A stretch of DNA of 64,000 nucleotides from assembly GCF_016618195.1 (NCBI RefSeq), contig NZ_CP067099.1:3224001-3288000 (forward strand), read 5' to 3'. Each line of letters starts with the position of its first letter. Position 1 is the first letter of the stretch. Positions 28,491-37,318 of the stretch are shown here, piece by piece. The position numbers and the translations under genes were made by a program. A model generated the notes under the pieces. The model did no database searches and was not told the DNA's origin. It saw nothing but the letters and a program-made list of their open reading frames with translations. This stretch comes from Providencia manganoxydans. Its GTDB lineage: Bacteria; Pseudomonadota; Gammaproteobacteria; Enterobacterales; Enterobacteriaceae.

Positions 28491-28603
28491 ATATACTCGT
28501 CATGCTTCAAATTGTAGGAGGTTGGCAGGCCATACAGTTTATCTCTGCTGCTCCACCTATCTACATTTGTCGTCTACCTACACCATGCATTATTTAGAGT
28601 ATA
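28491..28603 (-). repeat. ERIC element upstream of ybiT
   Basis: On the minus strand it runs from tatactctaaataatgcatg to a degenerate tttgaagcatgacgagtata end. At 113 bp the centre is shortened and diverged. It lies about 125 bases before the ybiT start. Confidence 0.78.
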
Positions 28604-28659
28604 GATGCCATGTAAATGGCTATTGTATGGAGATTGAAATGATGAATATTTTTACAATG

Positions 28660-28683
28660 GTGGCTTAATCGATATTAAGCCAC
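28660..28683. terminator. Inverted repeat downstream of the GNAT gene
   Basis: The stem gtggcttaat / attaagccac with a four-base loop lies 12 bases after the GNAT stop. No T tract follows on the minus strand, so it is only a possible terminator. Confidence 0.4.
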
Positions 28684-28694
28684 ACTCCGATTTG

Positions 28695-29156
28695 TTAATC
28701 TAATTTAATACCCATTGTACGCGTAATTTCTGTAAGACCTTCTCTTTCATAAAATTTTATGGCTTGATGGTTTTGCGCTAGCACAGAAAGTTCTAAATGG
28801 CTCAAATTATTATCTTTAGCCCAAATCTTCATTTGCTCAATAAATTGGTGCCCTATTTTTTGTCCTCTTAATTCAGGTGAAACGACGAGATCAAAAATAT
28901 AAGCAAAATCACGAGCAACCATACAATTATATGGATCTGCCGATTGTCTTTGTGCAAAACAAAAGCCTTTAACTTCTCCCTTATATTCAGCAACTAACAA
29001 ATTAAACTTGTCATCTGTAATCGCATTTTCTACGAATTCAGTCGCTTGCTTAGCTGGCTGTAATCTTTCCGGATCAAGTGCTGCCATTTCTGAAAATAAC
29101 AATTCATACAAAGAAAGCACGGCTTCTAGATCTTGTTTAACTGCACATCGGATCAT
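28695..29156 (-). CDS. GNAT-family N-acetyltransferase
   Basis: This 153-residue acetyltransferase has the GNAT core: the acetyl-CoA loop VVSPELRGQKIGHQFIEQM (motif A, R-G-x-K-I-G) and the C-terminal AQNHQAIKFYEREGLTEI (motif B). The start at 29156 was chosen because GAGG precedes it by five bases and IRCAVKQDLEAV is a typical GNAT opening. Another ATG six codons upstream lies inside the previous gene. It follows the LOG-type gene directly, so the two form an operon. The substrate is unknown. Confidence 0.87.
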   Translation of the reverse strand: MIRCAVKQDLEAVLSLYELLFSEMAALDPERLQPAKQATEFVENAITDDKFNLLVAEYKGEVKGFCFAQRQSADPYNCMVARDFAYIFDLVVSPELRGQKIGHQFIEQMKIWAKDNNLSHLELSVLAQNHQAIKFYEREGLTEITRTMGIKLD

Positions 29157-29163
29157 GCAAACC

Positions 29164-29742
29164 TCATTTATCATAAGTTTTTACTGATGGTGCAACATAA
29201 GATTCAAAACGCTCTATCAATGCTGCTGGTGAAGTTTCAACAATCGCCATATGACGATATTTTTCCTGTAAAAAAGCTTCATCAGCCATTTTATTCGTCA
29301 TATCGATCAGGGGCTGCCAATAATCATTAATATTAAATAGTCCGCAAGGTTTGGTATGTAGACCAATTTGGCTCCATGTAAACACCTCACTGAACTCTTC
29401 AAGCGTGCCATAGCCACCAGGTAAAGCAACAAAACCATCAGCTAATTCAATCATTTTGCTTTTACGTTGATGCATTGTTTCTACTTTATACAATTCAGTT
29501 AAATTTTTATGGGAAATTTCACGTTCTTCCAAAAGCGATGGGATCACCCCAATAGCTTTGCCTCCAAGTGATAAAATTGTGTCTGCAACTGTCCCCATAA
29601 TGCCAACACTCGCACCACCATAAACTAATGTGATATCACGTCTGACCATTTCTTCAGCAAATTGGATGGCCTGCTGCTTATATATTTCACTCGCTCCCAT
29701 GCTTGAACCACAATACACTGCAATACTATTAATTTTTCTCAT
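29164..29742 (-). CDS. LOG-family nucleotide phosphoribohydrolase (TIGR00730 type)
   Basis: This 192-residue protein starts MRKINSIAVYCGSSMGAS and contains the diagnostic LPGGYGTLEE (P-G-G-x-G-T-x-x-E) and the preceding QRKSKM motif. LOG proteins hydrolyse cytokinin riboside monophosphates or purine monophosphates to base plus ribose 5-phosphate; the bacterial role is likely nucleotide housekeeping. The start was moved 17 codons inward from an upstream ATG, because GAGG with good spacing precedes ATG 29742 and the family begins there. It is followed by the GNAT gene, whose ribosome site overlaps its end. Confidence 0.9.
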   Translation of the reverse strand: MRKINSIAVYCGSSMGASEIYKQQAIQFAEEMVRRDITLVYGGASVGIMGTVADTILSLGGKAIGVIPSLLEEREISHKNLTELYKVETMHQRKSKMIELADGFVALPGGYGTLEEFSEVFTWSQIGLHTKPCGLFNINDYWQPLIDMTNKMADEAFLQEKYRHMAIVETSPAALIERFESYVAPSVKTYDK

Positions 29743-29792
29743 TTTTTCCTCGTTGTTATAGTGTTTTTTTAACGGAAAATAATTATACGTCA

Positions 29793-30044
29793 CATCCTGA
29801 TAAGCTCAACATTCGAAATTGAGGCCATTCCATATAGCCTCCTTTCTAGTCAATGACATTCAATATGAGTCTTAGAAAAAATCATGTTTTATTGTGCTCT
29901 ATATTTTGTAAACACATATTAACTAGAGCTAATTTATGCGATAATCATAGTAATGCCGTGCCAACTTTCGGTATTCACCAAATATTATGCATTTTATTTC
30001 TTAGTAGATTATTTATTCAAAAGTGACGAGTCTTTTTACTGGTC
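29793..30044. other. Spacer upstream of the LOG and rhtA genes
   Basis: About 250 AT-rich bases between divergent genes, with no gene or recognised operator. The ERIC remnant at 30045 closes it on the rhtA side. Confidence 0.4.
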
Positions 30045-30092
30045 TATACTCTAAATAATTCGACTACTGCATTTGATATGTGACAAGTATAT
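30045..30092 (+). repeat. Minimal ERIC remnant upstream of rhtA
   Basis: Only 48 bp: tatactctaaataattcga joined to tgacaagtata, that is, the two ERIC ends with almost all of the interior lost. It lies 27 bases before the rhtA start codon. Confidence 0.65.
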
Positions 30093-30119
30093 TACGTATT
30101 TCTGGGGTTTAATTATATC

Positions 30120-31007
30120 ATGTCTGCCGACACCAAAAAGAGCGCGTTTCCCTTATTACCTGTAGGGTTGCTGTTACTCGCAATGACGTCAATTCAGGGT
30201 GGTGCCTCTCTGGCAAAAACACTTTTTCCCGTTATCGGAGCTCCCGGTGTAACTGGACTGCGCCTATTACTTGCTACCATTATTTTGTTTATTATTTTTA
30301 AGCCTTGGCGTTTAAAATTTAGACGTAGCTCCCTTGTTCCTCTATTAACTTATGGTATCTCATTAGGCACCATGAATTATCTGTTCTATTTGTCACTTGA
30401 ACGGATCCCTCTAGGAATAGCCGTAGCATTGGAATTTACTGGCCCCTTAGCCGTCGCGATGTTTTCATCACGCAGACCAATTGACTTTCTGTGGATCGCT
30501 TTAGTTATTGTTGGATTATTATTTTTATTGCCTATTAGAGGTGATATCGGTGAATTAGATCTTGTGGGTGCACTCTATGCTCTCGGCGCGGGTGTGTGTT
30601 GGGGAATTTATATTATTTTCGGCCAACGTGCTGGCGCCGGCTATGGTGCCGCAACCGTGGCAATAGGCTCTTTTATTTCGGCCATGATATTTTTCCCTAT
30701 AGGGTTAATGCAAACCGGTGTTGAAGCCATGTTTGACCCTGCCATACTCCCTTTAGCGCTCGCAGTTGCTATTCTTTCTACTGCATTCCCCTATACACTG
30801 GAAATGATCGCCTTAACACGCCTTCCAGCAAAAACATTCGGTACATTAATGAGCCTTGAACCTTGTATGGGAGCATTTATGGGAATTATTTTCCTTCAAG
30901 AACATTTAACTGCAACTCAATGGTTAGCATTATTATGTATTGTTTGTGCTTCAATTGGTTCAACATCTACAGCACGACCTAAAACAAAAATAGAAAAAGT
31001 TTCTTAA
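30120..31007 (+). CDS. rhtA: Threonine/homoserine exporter RhtA
   Basis: A 295-residue drug/metabolite transporter with ten predicted membrane segments in two EamA repeats. Residues FPLLPVGLLLLAMTSIQGGASLAKTLFPVIGAPGVTGLRLLLA and later ALGAGVCWGIYIIFGQRAGAGYGA match the RhtA type, which exports threonine and homoserine. dps follows after 260 bases, as near the E. coli dps-rhtA region. Confidence 0.93.
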   Translation: MSADTKKSAFPLLPVGLLLLAMTSIQGGASLAKTLFPVIGAPGVTGLRLLLATIILFIIFKPWRLKFRRSSLVPLLTYGISLGTMNYLFYLSLERIPLGIAVALEFTGPLAVAMFSSRRPIDFLWIALVIVGLLFLLPIRGDIGELDLVGALYALGAGVCWGIYIIFGQRAGAGYGAATVAIGSFISAMIFFPIGLMQTGVEAMFDPAILPLALAVAILSTAFPYTLEMIALTRLPAKTFGTLMSLEPCMGAFMGIIFLQEHLTATQWLALLCIVCASIGSTSTARPKTKIEKVS

Positions 31008-31031
31008 ATCAGCAAAATAAAAAAATATAGA

Positions 31032-31061
31032 ATTAAGGTTAATATTTTCATTAACCTTAAT
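31032..31061 (+). terminator. Terminator of rhtA
   Basis: The stem attaaggttaat / attaaccttaat with a six-base loop is followed by ttctt, 25 bases after the rhtA stop. Confidence 0.6.
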
Positions 31062-31268
31062 TTCTTGTAAAGTTTATTTCATATTGTTGAAATATTAGCT
31101 CATTAAAACTATCCTATATTTAAATAACATTTAATTAATTTTTTCTTAATATCGAATATGCCTATTAAAGTAATAGAATATTCCATTATGACAATTTAAA
31201 TTCATTTCGTTATATTAGTTAACAGAAACAGAGATTAACTAAATAATTTAATTATAAGAGGATAAATT

Positions 31269-31772
31269 ATGAGTACAGCTAAACTAGTTACCGCACCTCA
31301 AACAAACCTTTTATATACACGTAATGACGTTGAAGATAGCGTTAAATTAGAAACTATTGATATGTTAAACGTGATGGTCGTGCATTTTACCGACCTATCG
31401 TTGATGACCAAACAAGCTCACTGGAACATGCGTGGCCGTAACTTTATCGCTGTTCATGAAATGCTTGATGGCTTTCGTAGCAGCTTAGTAGAGCATCTTG
31501 ATGAATTTGCTGAACGCGCAGTTCAACTAGGCGGTGTTGCAATTGGTACTACTCAGCAAGTCAATAAGTTTACTTCACTGGAAGCTTACCCAATTGATAT
31601 ACATGATGTTCAGGATCACCTCAAAGCGTTAGCTGATCGCTATGCCGTTGTTGCGAATGATATTCGTAAGGCAATTGATGAAGTGGAAGATGAAGACAGT
31701 GCAGATATGTTTACTGCCGCATCTCGTGATCTCGATAAGTTCTTATGGTTCTTAGAAGCAAATATTGAGTAA
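31269..31772 (+). CDS. dps: DNA-binding ferritin-like protein Dps
   Basis: This 167-residue starvation and peroxide protection protein forms a 12-subunit shell that oxidises ferrous iron with H2O2 and coats DNA. The ferroxidase residues are in [42 protein letters not shown] (H at about 51 and 63, D at 67 and 78, E at 82). The N-terminal tail has few positive charges (K5 and R18), fewer than the E. coli tail. The C-terminus ends LWFLEANIE as in E. coli. It is followed by a bidirectional terminator interrupted by the three-hairpin repeat. Confidence 0.97.
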   Translation: MSTAKLVTAPQTNLLYTRNDVEDSVKLETIDMLNVMVVHFTDLSLMTKQAHWNMRGRNFIAVHEMLDGFRSSLVEHLDEFAERAVQLGGVAIGTTQQVNKFTSLEAYPIDIHDVQDHLKALADRYAVVANDIRKAIDEVEDEDSADMFTAASRDLDKFLWFLEANIE

Positions 31773-31807
31773 TGTCGTTAAAAATAGTCAACCTCGATTG
31801 ACCCTTT

Positions 31808-31830
31808 AGGGCTCCATAAAAAGGAGCCCT
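31808..31830. terminator. dps terminator hairpin, left copy
   Basis: A perfect 23-bp hairpin with arms agggctcc and ggagccct. The identical 23 bases recur at 31971-31993 on the far side of the repeat. Confidence 0.75.
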
Positions 31831-31969
31831 AGGTTGTTGACGAAGCGGGGCAAAAGCGTGGTTTTTCCCCGCTTCGTGTTATTAGCTGAAAATCAATAAA
31901 TTGATTTTCCTCGTTGATTTCAAAAACCTTAACGACTGCCGCCAAACAGAATACGTTTGTCAGCAGTCT
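31831..31969 (+). repeat. Terminator-nested three-hairpin repeat, copy B (best preserved)
   Basis: A 139-bp segment with three successive hairpins: gaagcgggg / ccccgcttc, gaaaatcaat / attgattttc, and gactgccgccaaac / gtttgtcagcagtc. Outer ends are aggttgttgac and gtcagcagtct. It is flanked on both sides by the same 23-bp terminator hairpin. Related copies are at 5386 and 10483. Confidence 0.82.
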
Positions 31970-31970
31970 G

Positions 31971-31993
31971 AGGGCTCCATAAAAAGGAGCCCT
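31971..31993. terminator. dinG/dps terminator hairpin, right copy
   Basis: Same 23 bases as 31808-31830, followed on the plus strand by tattttttat. Its last base overlaps the dinG stop codon. Confidence 0.78.
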
Positions 31994-34110
31994 TATTTTT
32001 TATCGCTACTATTTGGCATTACAGGCCTTTCAATAGGAAAAACAGGTAATGAGTTAAGTAATCGCTTACCATAATTTTTAGTGATTAAGCGTTTGTCATA
32101 AATAATAATTTCGCCATAACACTCATGGCTGCGGATCAAACGCCCTGCTTGCTGAATAAGATTAAAAGATGCACTAGGTAAGCTTTGTACCTCAAATGGA
32201 TAACGTTTTAGTGACTTCAACCACTCTCCCTCCGTAATAATCACAGGATTGGTCACAGGTGGAAAAGCAATTTTATGAATATGTACCTGAGTTAGATATT
32301 CACCTTTTAAATCAAGCCCTTCAGCAAAAGACTGCAAACCGATTAATGCGCTGACTAAGCCTTTATTAATCCGCTCACAATGGGTTTCTACCAAACGATA
32401 CCGTGGTTGATCGCCTTGCACTAATAGTTGCAAACGCAAATCTTTCACATGTTCTAAAAAGCCCTCCATCGCTCTCTGGCTGCTGAATAACACCAACATT
32501 CCACGATGAGTCTCTTTTTCCAATTCATTGCGAAAATAAGTTGCCATTTCAGCTAAATGTTCCGCTTCATTGGCCATTGTTGGCTCATTGACCATTTGTG
32601 GAATAATCAGCTTCCCTTGCTCAATGTGATTAAAAGGGGATGATAAAGTGACAAACCTGTCATCACTTTTCTCTGACAAGCCACTCAATTCTTGGAAACG
32701 TGAATAACTATTGAGCGAACGCAATGTCGCCGAAGTGATCACGATATGCGGTACATTACGCCATAAAAGCTGCTGTAACTGCTCACTAACTCGGATCCCT
32801 GCGCAATGCATAAATAAACGCGACTGATTTTTTTCATAACGGCGGCTAAGCCATTTAGAAACAGGCGCTCCTGATGTTTGATCTAGAGCTGCTAAACGCC
32901 ACAGCTTAGCCATATTTTCAAAATACCCCATTGCCCTGCTGGTCAACAAAATAGAACGATGTAAACGCACAATATCCTGTTTCGCTGTCTGTTCTGTTAA
33001 ATCATTTAAAATAGACTCAGCGAGTCCCTTGAGTGCATCAGTTAATTTAAACAGATCCTGACAACATAGCTGCATGGCTTCAGGTAATTGCCCCATCGGA
33101 AATAAGTACTCACTTTCTTTCGATGTTTCTGGCAACAATGCTTGGGTAAGTAATGAGAAGTCACGAAATGCAGCTCTTAATTTTTCTGCATGTTGTTGTA
33201 GTCGTTCTGGATTTGCCAATTTTGGCGGCTTAGCTGGCCTAAACTGAGCAACATATTGCCCAACATGATGGATAAAGTTATCCACTTGTGCAGTGAGTTG
33301 AACTAAAGTAATTTCCCCCTCCACCTCTAACGCATCCCTCGCAACATCAGGGACATGATGACCTTCATCAAGCACTAAAAGCAGTTTTTTGGGTTCAGGC
33401 AATACCGACTCACTTTCCATTGCCGCCATCACTAAAGCATGGTTAGCGACAACCACATCAGCATCTTCAATTTCACGGCGGGCAATAAAAAATGGACAAC
33501 GCTGATAAAATTGGCAATTGCGCCCTAAGCAATTCATTTTATCTGTGCTTACTTTGCGCCATAAACTATCACTGAAAGAACGTTTATGATGATCTCGTAA
33601 ACCATCCCACGCAAAGCTATGAAAATCATTACGCAGCTGTTGGCATTGTGCCCTTTCCTCACTATTCGCAATCTCAGCTTTATCTTCAACCAATAGCATT
33701 AAGTCTATTTGCTCACCTTCAGCTGCACAAATAGCTTCAAGATTTCTAGGGCACACATAGCGTGCACGGCCAAATGCCCCTGTAAATTTAAGATCCGGAA
33801 TAATTTTACTGAGTAGTGGCAAATCCTTACTAAAAATTTGATCTTGTAACGCAACGTTAGCCGTACTCACAACTAATGTTTTGCCTTCTTCACGGGCAAC
33901 GGCAATCCCTGGGATCAAATAAGACAACGTTTTTCCTACGCCAGTAGGCGCTTCAATAACTAGATGGCGCCCCTCTTCATCCGCTAAGTTTTTTGCAACT
34001 TCTGCTATCATCTGGCGCTGAGGAGCGCGGGAAACGAACCCGTCAATTTGTAATGATAACCCTTTGTACCATTGAGTTATGTGTTCTTTGATTTTGTTTG
34101 ACAGGGACAT
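31993..34110 (-). CDS. dinG: ATP-dependent DNA helicase DinG
   Basis: This 705-residue superfamily 2 (XPD-like) 5'-3' helicase is close to E. coli DinG (716). Walker A is EAPTGVGKTLSYL (about 52-64). Four cysteines of the Fe-S domain can be read in CPRNLEAIC and in NCLGRNCQFYQRCPFF. The DEAH-like box is VLDEGHH and motif VI is QQAGRLIRS near the C-terminus. It unwinds D-loops, R-loops and damaged forks. E. coli dinG is SOS-induced, but I see no clear LexA box in the region just upstream here. Confidence 0.96.
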   Translation of the reverse strand: MSLSNKIKEHITQWYKGLSLQIDGFVSRAPQRQMIAEVAKNLADEEGRHLVIEAPTGVGKTLSYLIPGIAVAREEGKTLVVSTANVALQDQIFSKDLPLLSKIIPDLKFTGAFGRARYVCPRNLEAICAAEGEQIDLMLLVEDKAEIANSEERAQCQQLRNDFHSFAWDGLRDHHKRSFSDSLWRKVSTDKMNCLGRNCQFYQRCPFFIARREIEDADVVVANHALVMAAMESESVLPEPKKLLLVLDEGHHVPDVARDALEVEGEITLVQLTAQVDNFIHHVGQYVAQFRPAKPPKLANPERLQQHAEKLRAAFRDFSLLTQALLPETSKESEYLFPMGQLPEAMQLCCQDLFKLTDALKGLAESILNDLTEQTAKQDIVRLHRSILLTSRAMGYFENMAKLWRLAALDQTSGAPVSKWLSRRYEKNQSRLFMHCAGIRVSEQLQQLLWRNVPHIVITSATLRSLNSYSRFQELSGLSEKSDDRFVTLSSPFNHIEQGKLIIPQMVNEPTMANEAEHLAEMATYFRNELEKETHRGMLVLFSSQRAMEGFLEHVKDLRLQLLVQGDQPRYRLVETHCERINKGLVSALIGLQSFAEGLDLKGEYLTQVHIHKIAFPPVTNPVIITEGEWLKSLKRYPFEVQSLPSASFNLIQQAGRLIRSHECYGEIIIYDKRLITKNYGKRLLNSLPVFPIERPVMPNSSDKK

Positions 34111-34473
34111 AGGACTCGCTGTTATTTAAATAAAAAATGCAGGCATGCTATCTATCAAGCTACGACTCGATGTGGAAAAACAACTGATACCACTCACGTG
34201 TACGCGTCATTCAGCGTTTTAATGATTTACTTTTCAAATGGTTTTCACATATAGCATAAGCCAAGTAGGCCAATAGGTAGCAATTTACAATGATGTCATT
34301 GCAAAGCGTTTCGCAAAAACTACTGTTTAAAAAACCATTATGCCACAAAATTGGGAACAGGTTGGCAAATTAGCAACTGTTGTGCACAAAAAAGAGTATT
34401 TAACTTGTCTGCAACAAACATCAGGTTATACTTTAACTCTGTTTTTTACTTAAGCTATAGATAGGCTAGAAAA
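34111..34473. promoter_or_regulatory. Divergent spacer between dinG and the small peptide gene
   Basis: About 360 bases with no open frame of note. ctgttatttaaata near dinG resembles half of an SOS box but lacks the partner CAG at the correct spacing. Confidence 0.4.
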
Positions 34474-34635
34474 ATGAAAATGGTTGTTATCGCACTTTTT
34501 GCGCTCTGTGCATTCGGTTCTGTTGGCGGAATTGTCTTAGCGGGTATGAATATTTATACACGCTCAACCACACCTATTGAGCAAAACCAGTCACAGCAAC
34601 CCTCAATTTTGCCATCAGTGGGGCAGGCCCAATAA
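34474..34635 (+). CDS. 53-residue membrane peptide upstream of sseA
   Basis: A short frame with ATG 34474 preceded by ATAGGCTAGA. The peptide starts MKMVVIALFALCAFGSVGGI and has one hydrophobic segment (residues 3-27), then a polar Gln-rich tail (TTPIEQNQSQQPS). It could be a single-span membrane peptide or a signal peptide with a 25-residue product. It ends 25 bases before sseA and so may be co-transcribed. I do not recognise a homologue. Codon use looks like that of neighbouring genes, which supports a real gene. Confidence 0.6.
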   Translation: MKMVVIALFALCAFGSVGGIVLAGMNIYTRSTTPIEQNQSQQPSILPSVGQAQ

Positions 34636-34660
34636 TATTAAATCAGGATGAAGACTATTT

Positions 34661-35500
34661 ATGTATGACGCTCACTTCGTTACCCCTAAATGGTTACATG
34701 ACCATTTATCAGATCCTAACCTTATCGTACTAGATGCTTCATCTCCTCCACCCACTGCACCATATGATTGCCGGCAGCGTTGGCGAGAAGAGCACATTCC
34801 AACAGCCCAGTTCTTCAATCAAGACGAAGTCGCTGACACAAGTATTGATTTACCGCATATGCTGCCTGATGCAGACACCTTTAACCATGCAGTCAGCAAT
34901 ATGGGCATTGGCAACAATAGCCAAGTCATCATCTACGCTCAAAACAATTTATTTTCTGCACCGCGAGCATGGTGGACATTTACCACGATGGGTCATAAAA
35001 ATGTGAAAATTCTTGCAGGTGGTATTGAGGCATGGAAGGCTGCTGGTTTTGCCACTGAATCAGGGGAAGTTACACCTCCACCAGCACAAAATTATACAGC
35101 TAACCGCCACGATGCAAATGTATTGAATCAAACCCAAGTACTTGAGTTAGTTAAACAAGGACAAGTGCAAATTATTGATGCACGCGCTGCCGCACGTTTC
35201 TTGGCACAAGCACCTGAACCACGTCCAGGCTTACGAATGGGACATATCCCAAACAGTAAAAACATGCCTTGGGATCTCTTAGTTGAAAATGGCGAATTTA
35301 AATCCCCTGAGCAACTGAAAGCCCTATTTACTGAACAAGGTATTGATATTCATGCCCCTTCAGTCACAACATGTGGTTCTGGAATGACAGCGGCGGTCGT
35401 TCTTATGGCATTAACATTACTTGGTAATACACATGTTAGGTTATATGACGGTTCATGGGCTGAATGGGGTCAAGATAACGGGTTGCCTATCGAAGCGTAA
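34661..35500 (+). CDS. sseA: 3-mercaptopyruvate sulfurtransferase
   Basis: This 279-residue two-domain rhodanese moves sulfur from 3-mercaptopyruvate to thiol acceptors or cyanide. The N-terminal inactive rhodanese domain spans about residues 1-140, and the C-terminal active one carries the CGSGMTA loop (cysteine near 238), the mercaptopyruvate-type signature rather than the CRKGVT of thiosulfate sulfurtransferases. RBS AGGATGAAG precedes the ATG. A hairpin interrupted by an ERIC follows. Confidence 0.95.
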   Translation: MYDAHFVTPKWLHDHLSDPNLIVLDASSPPPTAPYDCRQRWREEHIPTAQFFNQDEVADTSIDLPHMLPDADTFNHAVSNMGIGNNSQVIIYAQNNLFSAPRAWWTFTTMGHKNVKILAGGIEAWKAAGFATESGEVTPPPAQNYTANRHDANVLNQTQVLELVKQGQVQIIDARAAARFLAQAPEPRPGLRMGHIPNSKNMPWDLLVENGEFKSPEQLKALFTEQGIDIHAPSVTTCGSGMTAAVVLMALTLLGNTHVRLYDGSWAEWGQDNGLPIEA

Positions 35501-35508
35501 GCAAAATA

Positions 35509-35665
35509 ATTAATCATCCCTTTATATATTCAGGATGCAGCTAAGCGACAAGCGAGGATAGACGAGGAGCATAGATAAACTCTGTAATTCGCTAAGCGTA
35601 GTCAATAACCCTGCATCTTCAAATATAACGTGTATAACAGGTTCAACAAAAGGGATGATATTAAT
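35509..35665 (+). terminator. Putative sseA terminator split by an ERIC
   Basis: The arms attaatcatcccttt (from 35509) and aaagggatgatattaat (to 35665) are complementary apart from one two-base bulge. The space between them is almost entirely an ERIC element, so the original hairpin has been opened by insertion in its loop. Confidence 0.5.
35524..35637 (+). repeat. ERIC element downstream of sseA
   Basis: A 114-bp copy with left arm tatattcaggatgcagctaag, core gaggagcatagataaactctg and right arm ctgcatcttcaaatataacg. Its core matches the variant at 1684-1810. Confidence 0.8.
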
Positions 35666-35871
35666 AGAGCAAGTTATTTCAGATTCAGTTTCGATTCGAA
35701 ATAAAAACTAATGATATCGCTATTTAATTTGCATAAACGCTGCGGCGATATTTTTTTTAATATTATTAAAACCGACTTAATTGATAGACATACAAAAGAT
35801 ACCGTCATTAATACAACATCATTCACTTTGAACAATATTACAGCCTTGTATATAAGAACATATTAAATTCT

Positions 35872-35905
35872 CCTAAAAAATAAACCACAGCATAACTGTG
35901 GTTTA
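35872..35905 (-). terminator. Terminator of the GlsB-type gene
   Basis: The stem aaaccacag / ctgtggttt is followed on the minus strand by attttttagg, 37 bases after the stop of the gene at 35942. Confidence 0.75.
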
Positions 35906-35941
35906 TAAGGGAATTTATTTTGTCTGACAATGACAACTCTA

Positions 35942-36193
35942 TTATTTAGCAAAAATACCAGCTAAAAATAACACCACAATGGCACCGATTACTGCAACAA
36001 CAAAACTACCAAAGTTGAAGCCATCTACCCTACCTTTACCAAAGAATGTACTGATGTAACCACCTACAACAGCACCGACAATCCCAAGGACAGTTGTCAT
36101 CACAAAACCGATCTGGTAGGTTCCGGGCATGATCCATTTAGCCAATATACCTGCAATAAGACCAAATATAATCCAAGAAATAACCCCCATCAT
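35942..36193 (-). CDS. GlsB/YeaQ/YmgE family small membrane protein
   Basis: An 83-residue hydrophobic protein of the transglycosylase-associated family: three membrane segments and glycine-rich repeats (SWIIFGLIAGILAKWIMPG, TVLGIVGAVVGGYISTFFG). The first Met is followed by a second Met, so the true start could be one codon later. These proteins are often stress-induced; molecular function is unknown. It stands alone with its own terminator. Confidence 0.88.
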   Translation of the reverse strand: MMGVISWIIFGLIAGILAKWIMPGTYQIGFVMTTVLGIVGAVVGGYISTFFGKGRVDGFNFGSFVVAVIGAIVVLFLAGIFAK

Positions 36194-36376
36194 AGACCTC
36201 CATACGTAATTGAATCAGGTAAAATAGAGCTTAACTCAATTAAATTGCCATACGATGACATTCGACTTAAACCCAATTTTAATCACTTAAAAGTAAATTA
36301 ACAGTTTAAGTAAAGATCTAATACGCTATTTTGGCAACTAAAAATCCATTGTTTGCCTAAAAAACAATCATCTCAC

Positions 36377-37318
36377 TTAATTATTTACTTCTTTTTCGAT
36401 GATCTCAGCTATCTCACTGGCACGCTTTAAAGCGCGAATATGCGAAAATAGCTCATCAGCCTGTCTATATTCTTTACGTAAATAACCTAACCACTGCTTA
36501 ATACGTGCAGCATGGTAGTGCCCTGTATCACCTAGTTTTTCAAGCTCTGTATATTTTAAAAGCAACTGACCAACTTGCTCCCAAGCCATTTTAGGCTGAT
36601 TTTCTTTTACGACATAGCTAAGGTTTGGTGTATTGAGAGCGCCACGTCCGATCATAATTGCATCACAGCCAGTGATATCTAGACAACGTTGTGCACTTTC
36701 GTGATCCCAAATTTCACCATTAGCGATCACAGGGATTGAAAGGCGGCGACGAATATCACCAATCGCCTGCCAGTTAATTCTTTCTGCTCGATAACCATCT
36801 TCTTTAGTTCGCCCATGTACCGTCAACTCGCTAGCGCCTGCTTGCTGTACGGCATCGGCAATTTCATGGCAAAATTGGCTATCATCCCAACCTAACCTAA
36901 TTTTCACCGAAACCGGTAACTCTTTTGGGACAGCTTCTCGCATAGCTTTTGCTGCTCGATAGATAAGGTCGGGCTGCTTTAAGAGGGTCGCACCACCACC
37001 ATGGCCATTCACTGTTTTAGAAGGGCACCCACAATTGAGATCAACGCCCCAAGAGCCTAACTCAACCGCACGATTGGCATTTTCAGCCAACCATTGCGGA
37101 TGCTGCCCTAGCAGCTGTACCCGTACTAAAGTACCCGATGGCGTCCTGCTACCATGGCGCAATTCAGGGCAAAGTCGATAGAACGTTTTAGCTGGTAGTA
37201 ACGTATCAACAACCCGTACAAACTCCGTAATACAGAGGTCATAGTTATTGACCTCACTGAGTAGAGTTCGAACTAATGAATCAAGAACCCCTTCCATGGG
37301 GGCAAGCAAAACACGCAT
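36377..37318 (-). CDS. dusC: tRNA-dihydrouridine synthase C
   Basis: This 313-residue FMN enzyme reduces uridine to dihydrouridine in tRNA (U16 in E. coli). Motifs: [19 protein letters not shown] at the start, the catalytic cysteine in [21 protein letters not shown] (about 96-116), SVKIRLGW, and [13 protein letters not shown]. The start ATG shares one base with the rhlE stop (TAATG), so translation is coupled to rhlE. The length and [19 protein letters not shown]-terminal region are of the DusC type. Confidence 0.93.
   Translation of the reverse strand: MRVLLAPMEGVLDSLVRTLLSEVNNYDLCITEFVRVVDTLLPAKTFYRLCPELRHGSRTPSGTLVRVQLLGQHPQWLAENANRAVELGSWGVDLNCGCPSKTVNGHGGGATLLKQPDLIYRAAKAMREAVPKELPVSVKIRLGWDDSQFCHEIADAVQQAGASELTVHGRTKEDGYRAERINWQAIGDIRRRLSIPVIANGEIWDHESAQRCLDITGCDAIMIGRGALNTPNLSYVVKENQPKMAWEQVGQLLLKYTELEKLGDTGHYHAARIKQWLGYLRKEYRQADELFSHIRALKRASEIAEIIEKEVNN

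Noticed and set aside
34111..34200. LexA box upstream of dinG
   Set aside because: ctgttatttaaata has no CAG at the required 10-base distance, so no valid SOS box was found although dinG is SOS-regulated in E. coli.
36377..37318. Assignment of the dihydrouridine synthase as DusA or DusB
   Set aside because: The N-terminal [13 protein letters not shown] and total length fit DusC; DusB normally neighbours fis, which is absent here.
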